NCBI RefSeq assembly: GCF_001940565.1
Contig: NZ_LTDM01000053.1
Location: forward strand, 58,987 to 122,986
Direction: 5' to 3'
From: Tissierella creatinophila DSM 6911
GTDB taxonomy: Bacteria > Bacillota > Clostridia > Tissierellales > Tissierellaceae
Length of the DNA: 64,000 nt
Below the pieces are notes generated by a model. That model searched no databases, was not told where the DNA came from, and was given only the letters and a program-made list of their open reading frames with translations. This document shows, one piece after another, positions 25,703 through 34,267 of the stretch. How positions within the stretch are numbered: the stretch's first letter is position 1; each line of letters begins with the position of its first letter. A program made the translations under genes and the position numbers.

Positions 25703-26341
25703 TTAATTTATTTTAGTTTTCAATGATGGTACAAATCTTGGTACTATATCCATATATTCTAAGTATTTACCCCCAAACTCTTCTATCATTACACTTTCTT
25801 CATTTTTTGATAGTTTTATATACATTATTGTTAAAACTGGTGCCATTATCAGTGTAATTATTGTAGGCCATTGAATGAGAAATCCCAGTATGATTATCAT
25901 AAATCCACTATATTGAGGATGTCTTACATACTTATATATTCCATCAGTTATTAGGTCTCCATTACCACCATGTATACCCTTCCATCCCTTCCCAATAATT
26001 GCAATCCCTGCAAATATTAGAATATTACTTAATGGATGTAATATTGAATATACCATTGTAGATCCACCGGCAATAGCTACCCATAGATGCCCATTTATAT
26101 GTGTAAATGGATCTAGTACAGGATATCTATTACCTAGAATTGATGTTAAAATATATATAGTTAGGGGAAATCCAAACATTTCTGCAAACAATGCTACTAA
26201 AAACGAAGTAAAGGCGCCTAAGGTGCGCCAGTCTTTTTTACTTTGGGGTTTAAATACTAAAAAAACAAATCCCCCAAACATCAGAATGTTAAATACAACT
26301 GATCCCCATAATCCATAAGCATACTGATCTAAAAAATGCAT
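25703..26341 (-). CDS. ICMT/PEMT-like membrane methyltransferase
   Basis: A 212-aa protein with five or six membrane helices. The C-terminal signature GIYKYVRHPQYSGF (about 134-147) and EESVMIEEFGGKYLEYM (about 177-193) is that of isoprenylcysteine carboxyl methyltransferase and phospholipid N-methyltransferase-like enzymes. The substrate in bacteria is generally unknown. AAGGGAGG lies 7 bases before ATG 26341. It is the penultimate gene of the metal/envelope operon. Confidence 0.85.
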   Translation of the reverse strand: MHFLDQYAYGLWGSVVFNILMFGGFVFLVFKPQSKKDWRTLGAFTSFLVALFAEMFGFPLTIYILTSILGNRYPVLDPFTHINGHLWVAIAGGSTMVYSILHPLSNILIFAGIAIIGKGWKGIHGGNGDLITDGIYKYVRHPQYSGFMIIILGFLIQWPTIITLIMAPVLTIMYIKLSKNEESVMIEEFGGKYLEYMDIVPRFVPSLKTKIN

Positions 26342-26376
26342 ATACTACCTCCCTTAATTTATTAGTATCGGATATA

Positions 26377-26535
26377 TTAAATTACAAATTTATATACAAT
26401 TAAACCAAGAAATAGTAATACTGCTATTATTAACATTGGATTTAGTTTTAAGCCAGTTTGATTTTTATTTTCTTCATTTCCCCATTCTTTCATTTGTTTA
26501 TCACTTTGATTATTACTCCCACCGCAACAGCTCAT
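26377..26535 (-). CDS. Small CCGG membrane protein
   Basis: A 52-aa ORF with a vicinal cysteine head (MSCCGGSNN) and one C-terminal membrane helix (MLIIAVLLFLGLIVYKFV, about 34-51). GGAAGGAG lies 7 bases before the ATG and the spacing to its neighbours (27 and 35 bases) fits the operon. The Cys-Cys-Gly-Gly motif facing the cytoplasm or outside could hold a soft metal. No family recognised. Confidence 0.75.
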   Translation of the reverse strand: MSCCGGSNNQSDKQMKEWGNEENKNQTGLKLNPMLIIAVLLFLGLIVYKFVI

Positions 26536-26562
26536 AAAAACACTCCTTCCAATTATTTATAT

Positions 26563-26961
26563 TTAGTTCCTTACTATAATGTCTATATCTTGCTTCTCAT
26601 TTGTTTCGATTGTAACAATAACTTTATTAGGTAAACAAACTATCATTTGGTAGCTATTTTCAATCCAACCAGTATCAGAACAGATTCGTTCAGGACAAAT
26701 TTTTATATCCATTGGTAACATCCTAACACGATCACCAAATATTTCTAGTTCACCAATATTTTCTCCAAATTTGAAATCATATATTGTAGATTGTTTGTCT
26801 GTTTTTAATGGTATTTTAGCTATTTCTATCCCATCAAAACGAACTATTACATCTTTTCCCAATGAATCAGTCGTTGTTCTCGTAATATAAAAAATTGAAG
26901 TAATGCTTAATATAATTATTACTACGATAAGAAATTTATCACCTACAGTCATTATTTTCAA
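26563..26961 (-). CDS. NusG domain II-like exported protein
   Basis: A 132-aa protein with a signal anchor (KFLIVVIIILSITSIFYI, about 9-26) and a C-terminal beta domain around ICPERICSDTGWIE and MIVCLPNKVIVTIE, the pattern of extracytoplasmic NusG domain II (NusG_II) proteins. These occur beside Rnf and lipoprotein genes and have no established function. TTG 26961 has GGAGGG five bases upstream; ATG 26952 is an alternative. Cysteines in ICPERIC and IVCLP are notable in an exported domain. Confidence 0.75.
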   Translation of the reverse strand: MKIMTVGDKFLIVVIIILSITSIFYITRTTTDSLGKDVIVRFDGIEIAKIPLKTDKQSTIYDFKFGENIGELEIFGDRVRMLPMDIKICPERICSDTGWIENSYQMIVCLPNKVIVTIETNEKQDIDIIVRN

Positions 26962-26992
26962 TGCTACCCTCCGTCTACAATATCTCCATTAT

Positions 26993-27163
26993 TTATGGAT
27001 GTTGTATGTTTTCTAAATAATATAGATTTAAAAGACCATCTAATTCCACACTCAATTTTAAAATTAAGTCTTTGTCACTTTTTATTAACACCAATTCATT
27101 CAATTCTTCTCTCTTAACTTCAATTTCATTATTAATTATCTTTAGTGTATTCGCTTTGTACAT
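26993..27163 (-). CDS. Spo0E-like phosphatase 2
   Basis: A 56-aa ORF with GGAGG 7 bases before its ATG. Residues 14-49 read EIEVKREELNELVLIKSD then LILKLSVELDGLLNLYY, a clean Spo0E family signature (I-x-x-x-R-x-x-L-x-x-L, then L-S-x-x-L-D-x-L-I-x-x-Y). The family dephosphorylates Spo0A and so restrains sporulation. It lies inside the metal operon, 4 bases from lgt, an unexpected place for a sporulation regulator. Confidence 0.8.
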   Translation of the reverse strand: MYKANTLKIINNEIEVKREELNELVLIKSDKDLILKLSVELDGLLNLYYLENIQHP

Positions 27164-27167
27164 TTTC

Positions 27168-28001
27168 CTACCTCCATACCCAGAAATAATATAGAAGTAA
27201 TGATACGATAATCATGGATAAAATTAACACAATTTCTCCAGTAGTGATACTAAACATTTTGCCTTTAATTTTATTCTTAGTCTTGTTCCCTTTTTTTAAT
27301 ATTATTAATCCAATTATCGATATAACTATTAACGCAGCACTAGTTGCGTGTGCAACAGTAAATGGATCTATAAACATAGGGTTGGCTCTGAAAAATTCTA
27401 CAATAAATCTATTTATTGAAAATCCTATTAAATAAGTAAAGAACAGTTGCCCATCATATTTAACTGACTTTCTTCTTGCCCACAGGATGCCAAACAGAAT
27501 ATAATTTAGTATCGATTCATAAATTTGAGCTGGATGTAGTAGTCTGCCATCCATTAATACCCCCCAAAAGTATTTGTTTTTCATTACTACTCCAAAAACA
27601 TCACAACCAACTCTACCTATAGCTTGTCCCAGAATTATACCTGGAGCCATAATATCAGCTGCTTTCCATAGATTTATCTTCTTTATTTTAGAATATATTA
27701 GTGTTGCAATTCCTCCTCCAATCAAAGCTCCTTGTATTGATAAACCACCATCCCAAACTGCAACTATTTTACCTAGATTATCTAAATAATAATCTAAATT
27801 AAATACTAATACATAATATAACCTTGCCCCTATTATTCCAAAAACTATTACATATAATATTAAATCTGTAATAGTATCCGTTGAGAATTCTTTTCTTTTG
27901 GTCTCTTTTAATGTAATAAGATATCCTACTAATATTCCTATTGCTATAAACAATCCAAATACATTTATAGAATAGTGTCCTATGCTAAATATTGTTTTCA
28001 T
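27168..28001 (-). CDS. lgt: Prolipoprotein diacylglyceryl transferase
   Basis: A 277-aa membrane enzyme that attaches diacylglycerol to the lipobox cysteine of prolipoproteins. Motifs: GRVGCDVFG, then DGRLLHPAQIYES, which carries the HPxQxYE family core. Seven membrane helices are expected and seen. AAAGGA precedes ATG 28001. This is presumably a second, accessory copy, since Lgt is a housekeeping enzyme; its presence in a regulated operon with exported proteins suggests dedicated lipoprotein maturation. No obvious lipobox protein is in this operon. Confidence 0.92.
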   Translation of the reverse strand: MKTIFSIGHYSINVFGLFIAIGILVGYLITLKETKRKEFSTDTITDLILYVIVFGIIGARLYYVLVFNLDYYLDNLGKIVAVWDGGLSIQGALIGGGIATLIYSKIKKINLWKAADIMAPGIILGQAIGRVGCDVFGVVMKNKYFWGVLMDGRLLHPAQIYESILNYILFGILWARRKSVKYDGQLFFTYLIGFSINRFIVEFFRANPMFIDPFTVAHATSAALIVISIIGLIILKKGNKTKNKIKGKMFSITTGEIVLILSMIIVSLLLYYFWVWR

Positions 28002-28046
28002 ATAATCATCCTTTCTTTAGAGAAGTTAAATCATATTTAAATGCAA

Positions 28047-30293
28047 TTAGTAATCAAAAATAAAAACACTTAAATACAATAATCCTCCAATTAAATTTGC
28101 AACTGTAAAGCCTAATTTCATAGATATTATTAATGCTAATACTGACCCCATGACAGACAGTATTCCGTTTATTCCCCACATTAGCGGTATATATCGTTCT
28201 TGTTTATTTGCATTTAGTTTGGCAATCCCCTTTGGAAAGGCCATCCCTAAAAAGAAACCCAGTGGGAACAACAATCCAGCTAATAATAATAATTTGAAAC
28301 CATCTCCTACTATTCTATATTTACTTATCATAATTGGTATTACTATCTGCAATAAGATAGTCAAGACAGGAATTATCATAAATATAATCTGTCTATGCTT
28401 TATTTTAATATTGAATATTTTCTTATTGCTATAATAGCTACCTATCCCACAACTTAATAATAGTGAGAATAATACATAACTAAAAGATTTAGTTGGATTT
28501 CCTAAAAATAGCATACTCTTTTGTATAAGTGGTATTTCTATCATCATAAAACCTACGCCAATTGTTCCAAAATAAAGAGTAGACTTATAAATTTCGCTTT
28601 CTTTAACCTTTTTATAAATTACCAATGTAACTGAAAGTATTATCATAAACAATCCCAACAAAGTTAAAGGTATCCCTTTCCCAAAATCGAAGAAAAAAGG
28701 CTTATCATCTGTAGCGGGTATTGTGTTAATTGGCATTCCCTTATAAATATCTGATAGATCAATTTCCCCTGTGCTATATTTATAGTATACATCTATGTAC
28801 ACCTTTCCCGGGATATTCTCTATTCTTCTATTTTGAGCCATAGCTTTATTGCTGATACTTTCTATTTCTTTAGATGTAAATTGTTGTTTTTTAAATACTA
28901 CTACGGGCATATCTATAAAGTTCTGATATTCTTCTGCCATATCTAACGTAAGATTATTCACTACTACAAAATGATTTGGAATATCTTCTCTTTTAATACC
29001 TCTATCTAGTAACACCTCTATTCCTGTATTAATTCCTTTATACATATCTTGGACATCATGAAACATAAAACTTAGATATCCATCGTCTTTAAGATGTTCA
29101 AAATAAGTTCTATATGCTTCTTTTGTATAAATATAGTTTTCAGACATACTCAGTCCACCATTATTAACTGAATTAGTCATTACCATAGATAAATATATAT
29201 TGTTATATTTTTTTTCTGTTTTCTCTATGAAATTTCTTCCATCATCAATATAGGTATTTACTCCCCTTTGGTTATAAATATCTCCGTTAAAATCTTTAAA
29301 TTCAAGTGCAGCATCTATGGTTCCTGGATTTATCTCCACTGCATCTATCGCTTTGCTACCACCTAATAGTGCAAGTAAAATATCTTTTCCCCCTCCTGAT
29401 CCAATCAACAAAGTATCTTCATTATCACCGATTGAAAAGGGAAGAAATTCTATTTCATTTTCAAGATACTCTACCTTGTCCAGATCTCCATCAAACTTTA
29501 GCATCGGTGCACCTGCTCCACCATCTGTAATAATAATTTTTTGATCCTCACTTTCATCTACAACATCGGTTCTTGAAATAGAGTCCCATTTTGTATAGGA
29601 AACTTTTACATCTGGATTATCCATTATCTTAAGATGTTCTATCACTGTGGTTGGACTAGTAAAATACGCAGTAAAGTTGTATTCTAATTCACCCAAAATT
29701 TCTCCTTGGAATATTAATACCATTAATGCAACTAAAACCAATCCAGATACTATCCTATTTTTTTTATGATTTGTTCGAGACAATAGGATTATGTTTGATA
29801 TTACTGCCAATGAGGTAATTAAAAATAAAGTTTTCATGAATCCTAGATTATCCATTAATGGAATTATCAGAATGCTTCCCAATGTAGAACCTAATAAATC
29901 AGAAAAATAAAGCTTGTTACTTATCTCCTTGTTATTTAAGAAGACTAGTGACAGAATCATCCCACCTATAATAAAAGGTATACTTGATATTAATGCATAT
30001 AATGCATACACTTTTATATATGGTAATCTGTAAATCATCATAACTGTTCCGATATAGGATAGCCCCAATAACATAGAAAGCTTTTCATACAAAATCTTTT
30101 CTGTATACCTATATGCAATAAATCCACCAACACCTAATCCTAAAATAGATAGAGATATTGTAAAAAATACGAGATGCTTTAATAACATTGCAGATAAAAG
30201 TCTTGTAATTAATATTTCATATAGAAATAGGGATGCTGATAGTATAAATATACCTATAAGTATAGGTGTTTCTTTTGTTCTTGTGTTTATCAT
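28047..30293 (-). CDS. Spermidine-synthase-like membrane protein
   Basis: A 748-aa protein with membrane segments at both ends and a soluble aminopropyltransferase/methyltransferase-like core in the middle. The core has LLIGSGGGKDILLAL and KAIDAVEINPGTIDAAL, the SAM or decarboxylated-SAM binding motifs of spermidine synthases. The N-terminus (six or more helices) and C-terminus (six or more) resemble a membrane transporter shell. Fused forms are widespread, and their product is unknown. GGGGGAAACT precedes ATG 30293. It is the largest gene of the operon. Confidence 0.75.
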   Translation of the reverse strand: MINTRTKETPILIGIFILSASLFLYEILITRLLSAMLLKHLVFFTISLSILGLGVGGFIAYRYTEKILYEKLSMLLGLSYIGTVMMIYRLPYIKVYALYALISSIPFIIGGMILSLVFLNNKEISNKLYFSDLLGSTLGSILIIPLMDNLGFMKTLFLITSLAVISNIILLSRTNHKKNRIVSGLVLVALMVLIFQGEILGELEYNFTAYFTSPTTVIEHLKIMDNPDVKVSYTKWDSISRTDVVDESEDQKIIITDGGAGAPMLKFDGDLDKVEYLENEIEFLPFSIGDNEDTLLIGSGGGKDILLALLGGSKAIDAVEINPGTIDAALEFKDFNGDIYNQRGVNTYIDDGRNFIEKTEKKYNNIYLSMVMTNSVNNGGLSMSENYIYTKEAYRTYFEHLKDDGYLSFMFHDVQDMYKGINTGIEVLLDRGIKREDIPNHFVVVNNLTLDMAEEYQNFIDMPVVVFKKQQFTSKEIESISNKAMAQNRRIENIPGKVYIDVYYKYSTGEIDLSDIYKGMPINTIPATDDKPFFFDFGKGIPLTLLGLFMIILSVTLVIYKKVKESEIYKSTLYFGTIGVGFMMIEIPLIQKSMLFLGNPTKSFSYVLFSLLLSCGIGSYYSNKKIFNIKIKHRQIIFMIIPVLTILLQIVIPIMISKYRIVGDGFKLLLLAGLLFPLGFFLGMAFPKGIAKLNANKQERYIPLMWGINGILSVMGSVLALIISMKLGFTVANLIGGLLYLSVFIFDY

Positions 30294-30307
30294 AGTTTCC
30301 CCCTGTT

Positions 30308-30574
30308 CTATTTATTAGAACCTTCTATTTCACTATTATCTTCATCCGATCCTCCATGACAATTATCTTTACCATGCCCCATCATACCTTTCATCATAAA
30401 TAGATGCATTAATGGACATATAAGAATCATTAGAAAAAATGGTGCTTTAGATAAAACTGGACTTGAAATATTAAAATATCTTAGTCCTACAATCACCAAT
30501 ATAGGAACTAAACAACCGAGTAGCATTAAAATCATATGTTTTCCATGTCCATGTTGATGTTTATCATTTTTCAT
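30308..30574 (-). CDS. His/Met-rich DUF2933-like membrane protein
   Basis: An 88-aa protein with a His-rich head (KHQHGHGKH) and two membrane helices, followed by MHLFMMKGMMGHGK and CHGG. The pattern matches DUF2933 proteins, often found with copper or heavy-metal genes. Histidines and methionines at both membrane faces suggest metal binding. ATG 30574 is chosen because GGAGGT lies 7 bases upstream. Confidence 0.72.
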   Translation of the reverse strand: MKNDKHQHGHGKHMILMLLGCLVPILVIVGLRYFNISSPVLSKAPFFLMILICPLMHLFMMKGMMGHGKDNCHGGSDEDNSEIEGSNK

Positions 30575-30606
30575 AATTTGTACCTCCAATATCTTATTTT
30601 ATTATC

Positions 30607-31602
30607 TTATTTGTTTTTTACAAATTTTATCTCATGCGGCTCCTTGCCTATTTTTATTGTATTAACTATTTTATACTTTTTCATATCTATAACAGAAATA
30701 TCTTCTGATTCAAGGTTCGATACATAGGCCAAATTACTATTAGGTAGTATGGATATATGGTTAGCCTGTCCATTTGTTTTTATTGTTTTTACCACTTCTT
30801 TATTTTCTATGTCTATAACACTTACATCTTTTGAAAACATATTGGTAGTCCATAAATACCTGCCATCACTTGACACTGCTAACCCATGTGTCCCCTCTCC
30901 TGCTTTTATTTTATCTACTTCTCTTCCCCTTTTTATATCTACAATAGAAACAGTGCTATCTTGAACATTAGCCACATATAAATATTTGTCATCGGGTGAA
31001 AGTTCTGATTCATTGGGCATTATCCCTACATCAAATGTAGATATTAATTCAAAATTCTCTATATCTAACATGCTAACATTTCCTGACATTACATTGTTTA
31101 CAAATGCAAATTTACTGTCTTTAGTAAAGTCAATATGAGAAGGACTTTTACCATTGGACCGTATTGTTTTAATAATCTCATCTTCTTGTGTATCTATGAC
31201 ATTAATATAATTAAATTCTTCACCTTCTTGTAGGTCTCCACTAGTAGTTAATAAATATTTTCCATCTGGGGTAATATCTATCCCGTGAAGATTTCTTCCC
31301 GTATCTATCATTTTCAATATTTCTTTACTCTTCACATCTATTACGAATACTTTGCCGTCCTCTAGGTTGCCTGTATATATCTTATCTCCATCATAAGATA
31401 CTGCTATACCATGAGATACAGAATCTCCTACCTTAATCTCATCTATCAATTTATTTGCAGAAACATCAATTATAGAGATAGTCCCATCTCCTGCATTTGG
31501 TACATATGCTAAATACCCACCTTTACTTTTTGTCTGTTTATATGCAAAAACAATAGCTACAGTAGCTAGCAATATTATAACTACCCTAACTTTATTTTTC
31601 AT
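30607..31602 (-). CDS. YVTN beta-propeller exported protein
   Basis: A 331-aa protein with an N-terminal signal anchor (RVVIILLATVAIVFAY) and seven or so YVTN/NHL-like blades, for example YVPNAGDGTISIIDVSANK, then repeated blocks of the form S-x-D-G-x-x-x-Y-x-x-N. Such propellers bind partners or metal complexes outside the cell. ATG 31602 is chosen as GGAGGC lies 8 bases upstream. It overlaps the preceding gene's stop by 11 bases. Confidence 0.83.
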   Translation of the reverse strand: MKNKVRVVIILLATVAIVFAYKQTKSKGGYLAYVPNAGDGTISIIDVSANKLIDEIKVGDSVSHGIAVSYDGDKIYTGNLEDGKVFVIDVKSKEILKMIDTGRNLHGIDITPDGKYLLTTSGDLQEGEEFNYINVIDTQEDEIIKTIRSNGKSPSHIDFTKDSKFAFVNNVMSGNVSMLDIENFELISTFDVGIMPNESELSPDDKYLYVANVQDSTVSIVDIKRGREVDKIKAGEGTHGLAVSSDGRYLWTTNMFSKDVSVIDIENKEVVKTIKTNGQANHISILPNSNLAYVSNLESEDISVIDMKKYKIVNTIKIGKEPHEIKFVKNK

Positions 31603-32239
31603 CCCCCGTGCCTCCATTATTATATTGGTCAATTACTTCTTTATCCCATTTGAATGTCAGACTACCGACACTTTTTATGCCCACAATATCAAGTTGAATG
31701 CTATCAGTATTTGCACTTATTACATTATTTGCACCAATAGATTTTGGAAGTTTTAAATATCCTGAAACATGATGTCCGCTTCCACCCTCTAATTCCCATT
31801 GGAACCCTTCGGTAATTATAGTACCATCACTAATCCTTAACTTCGCTAGTTCGGCATATTTTATATTTTCCAAATCAATCCTATGATTATTTATCATTAC
31901 CTTAAAAACAAGATAATCTTTATCCTCTTCTAATGGATTGTTGAAAATCACTGCCATGTCTATACCATTCTGACTATCAAGTCTCATTAAACTTTCTTCA
32001 TCAAATTTCGATTCCTCTAATTCTATGTTTTCATTCTCCTCACCTGATTGAAATTCATCTGGTTCTATGCTTTCACTTTCTTCTCCATTTTTGACTTCCT
32101 TTAATTCGATTTCCTCATTCTCTTCTATTTTTATATCAGTGTTATCATCTATAGGAATTCCATTTTTACCAAATACAATCCATATACTTGAAAAAGCTAA
32201 TATTGATACTAAAACTATCATAACAATTGATTTTTTCAC
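31592..32239 (-). CDS. Exported acidic-linker protein
   Basis: A 215-aa protein with an N-terminal signal anchor (about 5-24), a Glu-rich linker (about 30-90) with imperfect repeats of the EENE/EESE type, and a C-terminal beta-rich domain around EGFQWELEGGSGHHVSGYL that carries adjacent histidines. No family is recognised. It is coupled by overlap to both the zinc-ribbon gene upstream (4 bases) and the propeller gene downstream (11 bases), suggesting that they work together at the cell surface. Confidence 0.65.
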   Translation of the reverse strand: MKKSIVMIVLVSILAFSSIWIVFGKNGIPIDDNTDIKIEENEEIELKEVKNGEESESIEPDEFQSGEENENIELEESKFDEESLMRLDSQNGIDMAVIFNNPLEEDKDYLVFKVMINNHRIDLENIKYAELAKLRISDGTIITEGFQWELEGGSGHHVSGYLKLPKSIGANNVISANTDSIQLDIVGIKSVGSLTFKWDKEVIDQYNNGGTGDEK

Positions 32240-32520
32240 TTCTTACCTCCCGTAATTTTAAATATTTCTGCAGTTTGTTCATTATCTTCACAAAAAGGGC
32301 AATATCTCCAATCAATATCTATTAAACTTCCACATCTGTCACATCTTTTCTTAATTTCTTCTTGGCAATAAGGACAGTTTAAAGAATTGGTATCTATTTT
32401 CATTCCACAATTTCTACATTTTTCTTTCACATTAGCTATATATGATTGGTCATCTTGCTTAATTATCAAATATATTATAACTGCAAATATTGAATATTGT
32501 ATTAGACTCAAATCCTCCAC
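32236..32520 (-). CDS. Membrane protein with two zinc ribbons
   Basis: A 94-aa protein: one membrane helix (IQYSIFAVIIYLIIK), then two zinc-ribbon units with four CxxC knuckles (CRNCGMKI, CPYC, CDRCGSLI, CPFC). GTG 32520 is used; its ribosome site is weak because the GGAGG lies just inside the coding region. It overlaps the next gene by 4 bases. Double zinc ribbons usually mediate protein or metal contacts. Confidence 0.75.
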   Translation of the reverse strand: MEDLSLIQYSIFAVIIYLIIKQDDQSYIANVKEKCRNCGMKIDTNSLNCPYCQEEIKKRCDRCGSLIDIDWRYCPFCEDNEQTAEIFKITGGKK

Positions 32521-32547
32521 ATCCTATAAAATTTAAATATCATACAC

Positions 32548-32688
32548 CTATTTAATTGACTTTTTATTATTTACCTTAACCTTGTCACTTTCTCTTCCTA
32601 ATTGGCAGCAATCTAATCGCCCTGTACCAAAGCTCTCCTTATTTGCTTCCCCAAGTTTTTCTAACCATTTTTTAATAATATTTTTCAT
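32548..32688 (-). CDS. LDCC-motif small metal-binding protein
   Basis: A 46-aa protein, MKNIIKKWLEKLGEANKESF then GTGRLDCCQLGR. The LDCC core is the name-giving motif of a putative metal-binding family. AAGGAGG lies 6 bases before ATG 32688. It is the first gene after the sigma-54 promoter, so it is the most directly regulated product of the operon. Confidence 0.8.
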   Translation of the reverse strand: MKNIIKKWLEKLGEANKESFGTGRLDCCQLGRESDKVKVNNKKSIK

Positions 32689-32730
32689 TTATATCCTCCT
32701 TATATATAGTTATTTGTTATTGCCATTATA

Positions 32731-32750
32731 TAATGCAATTAACATGCCAA
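32731..32750 (-). promoter_or_regulatory. Sigma-54 (RpoN) promoter
   Basis: On the minus strand TTGGCATG-TTAA-TTGCAT fits the -24/-12 consensus, with the invariant GG and GC separated by 10 bases. It lies about 40 bases before the LDCC gene. The NtrC-type activator gene is immediately upstream on the map (32903 onward). Confidence 0.82.
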
Positions 32751-32785
32751 TATATATCTTGGTTAAATGCACGTAAAATATAAAG

Positions 32786-32809
32786 AGAGTGTAGCATATG
32801 CTACACTCT
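32786..32809. promoter_or_regulatory. Palindrome, candidate activator site or terminator
   Basis: A perfect 12+12-base palindrome with core TGTAGCATATGCTACA, centred about 75 bases upstream of the expected sigma-54 start. Followed by TTTTT on the plus strand only, where no gene ends, so an upstream activating sequence for the NtrC-type regulator is favoured over a terminator of the 32903 gene. Confidence 0.6.
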
Positions 32810-32902
32810 TTTTATATAAATGGTTTGTTTTCCTACATTAACTTATTAAATTTAGCATTAATACATTGATATAAAGACATATGCTAAGCTTTTCATTTAT
32901 CA

Positions 32903-34267
32903 TTATTTGATATCAATATTATACTTTTCCAACCTATATATTAAAGTATGTCTCGTTATTCCCAATAACTTGGCTGCCTTTGTTTGATTAAATTCTGTTC
33001 TCTCAAGAGCTTGAATTATTAGATTTCGTTCTACATCTTCAAGCAATATTCCTTCGTCTGGTAGTATATAGTTTGAATCAAAAGTATTCAATGTTCCTTT
33101 AATATCCTCAGGTAAGATATCCTCAGTTATTTCCTGTCCCCAGGATAATATTACACACCTCTCAATAATGTTTTGCAACTCCCTTATGTTTCCTTTCCAT
33201 TCATAGTTCATCATCTTTTCCAAAGCAACCTTACTTATCTTCATCTTTGGTTTTCCCATTTGGCCTGAATATTTTCCTATAAAATAATCTATTAATAATG
33301 GTATATCTTGCCTTCTATGACGAAGTGCTGGAATACTAATTGGTATTACATTCAATCTATAATATAGATCCTCTCTAAAATCATTCCTATCTACCATCAT
33401 TTTTAAATCTTTATTGGTGGCAGCAATAACTCTAAAGTCACCCTTTATAGTTTCTTCACCACCAACTCTCTCAAATTCTTTTTCTTGTAATACCCTTAAT
33501 AGTTTTATCTGCATTGATTCACTTATTTCACCTATCTCGTCGAGAAATATTGTGCCCCCTTGGGCTAATTCAAATTTCCCTTTCTTTCTAGAGACAGCTC
33601 CAGTAAATGCACCTTTTTCGTATCCAAATAATTCACTTTCCAGAAGATTCTCCGGAAGGGCTCCACAATTTATCTTTATCAAGGGGCCTTTACTTCTATT
33701 GCTATATTCATGAAGCGCATTTGCTATAAGTTCCTTTCCTGTACCACTTTCAGCTAGTACTAAAACAGTTGCATCAGTAGGTGCTACTTTATAAACCAAA
33801 TTTAACAAATCCTCCATGATTTTACTTTGATATATTATTTTTGGGTTATCTTCCTTCAATTTACCCCTTAAATAATTTACTTCATCATTTAAATGCTTGT
33901 ATTCTAAAGCTCTTCTAATTACTACTCTAAGTTCCTCAATATCAAATGGTTTAGAGATATAATCTAGGGCTCCTAATTTCATAGCTTCAACAGCTAGCTT
34001 AGTTGATCCATGGGCAGTTATCATTATTACTGGAATCTTGGGATTTATATTTTTAATATTTTCTAAGACTTCCATGCCATCCATTTTTGGCATTTTCAGA
34101 TCCAAGATTACTAAATCAGGTTCATGTTTTTTAAAGCTATCTAATGCTCCTAATCCATCTTCAGCACTTATTATTTCGTACCCTTCTTTTGTTAGTGCCT
34201 TTTTTAATGCCCATATCATATTAACTTCATCATCAGCTATTAATATTTTGCTTTTTATTTTTAACAC
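32903..34267 (-). CDS. NtrC-family sigma-54-dependent response regulator
   Basis: A 454-aa regulator: receiver domain (phospho-acceptor D56 in VILDLKMP), AAA+ domain with Walker A ESGTGKE (173-179) and the sigma-54-contacting GAFTGA loop (219-224), and a C-terminal Fis-type HTH (about 415-454, ending LGITRHTLIYRLEKYNI). It activates RpoN-dependent promoters. GTG 34267 overlaps the kinase gene by 35 bases. With the promoter at 32731 and the palindrome at 32786 next door, the downstream operon is its obvious target. Confidence 0.93.
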   Translation of the reverse strand: MLKIKSKILIADDEVNMIWALKKALTKEGYEIISAEDGLGALDSFKKHEPDLVILDLKMPKMDGMEVLENIKNINPKIPVIMITAHGSTKLAVEAMKLGALDYISKPFDIEELRVVIRRALEYKHLNDEVNYLRGKLKEDNPKIIYQSKIMEDLLNLVYKVAPTDATVLVLAESGTGKELIANALHEYSNRSKGPLIKINCGALPENLLESELFGYEKGAFTGAVSRKKGKFELAQGGTIFLDEIGEISESMQIKLLRVLQEKEFERVGGEETIKGDFRVIAATNKDLKMMVDRNDFREDLYYRLNVIPISIPALRHRRQDIPLLIDYFIGKYSGQMGKPKMKISKVALEKMMNYEWKGNIRELQNIIERCVILSWGQEITEDILPEDIKGTLNTFDSNYILPDEGILLEDVERNLIIQALERTEFNQTKAAKLLGITRHTLIYRLEKYNIDIK

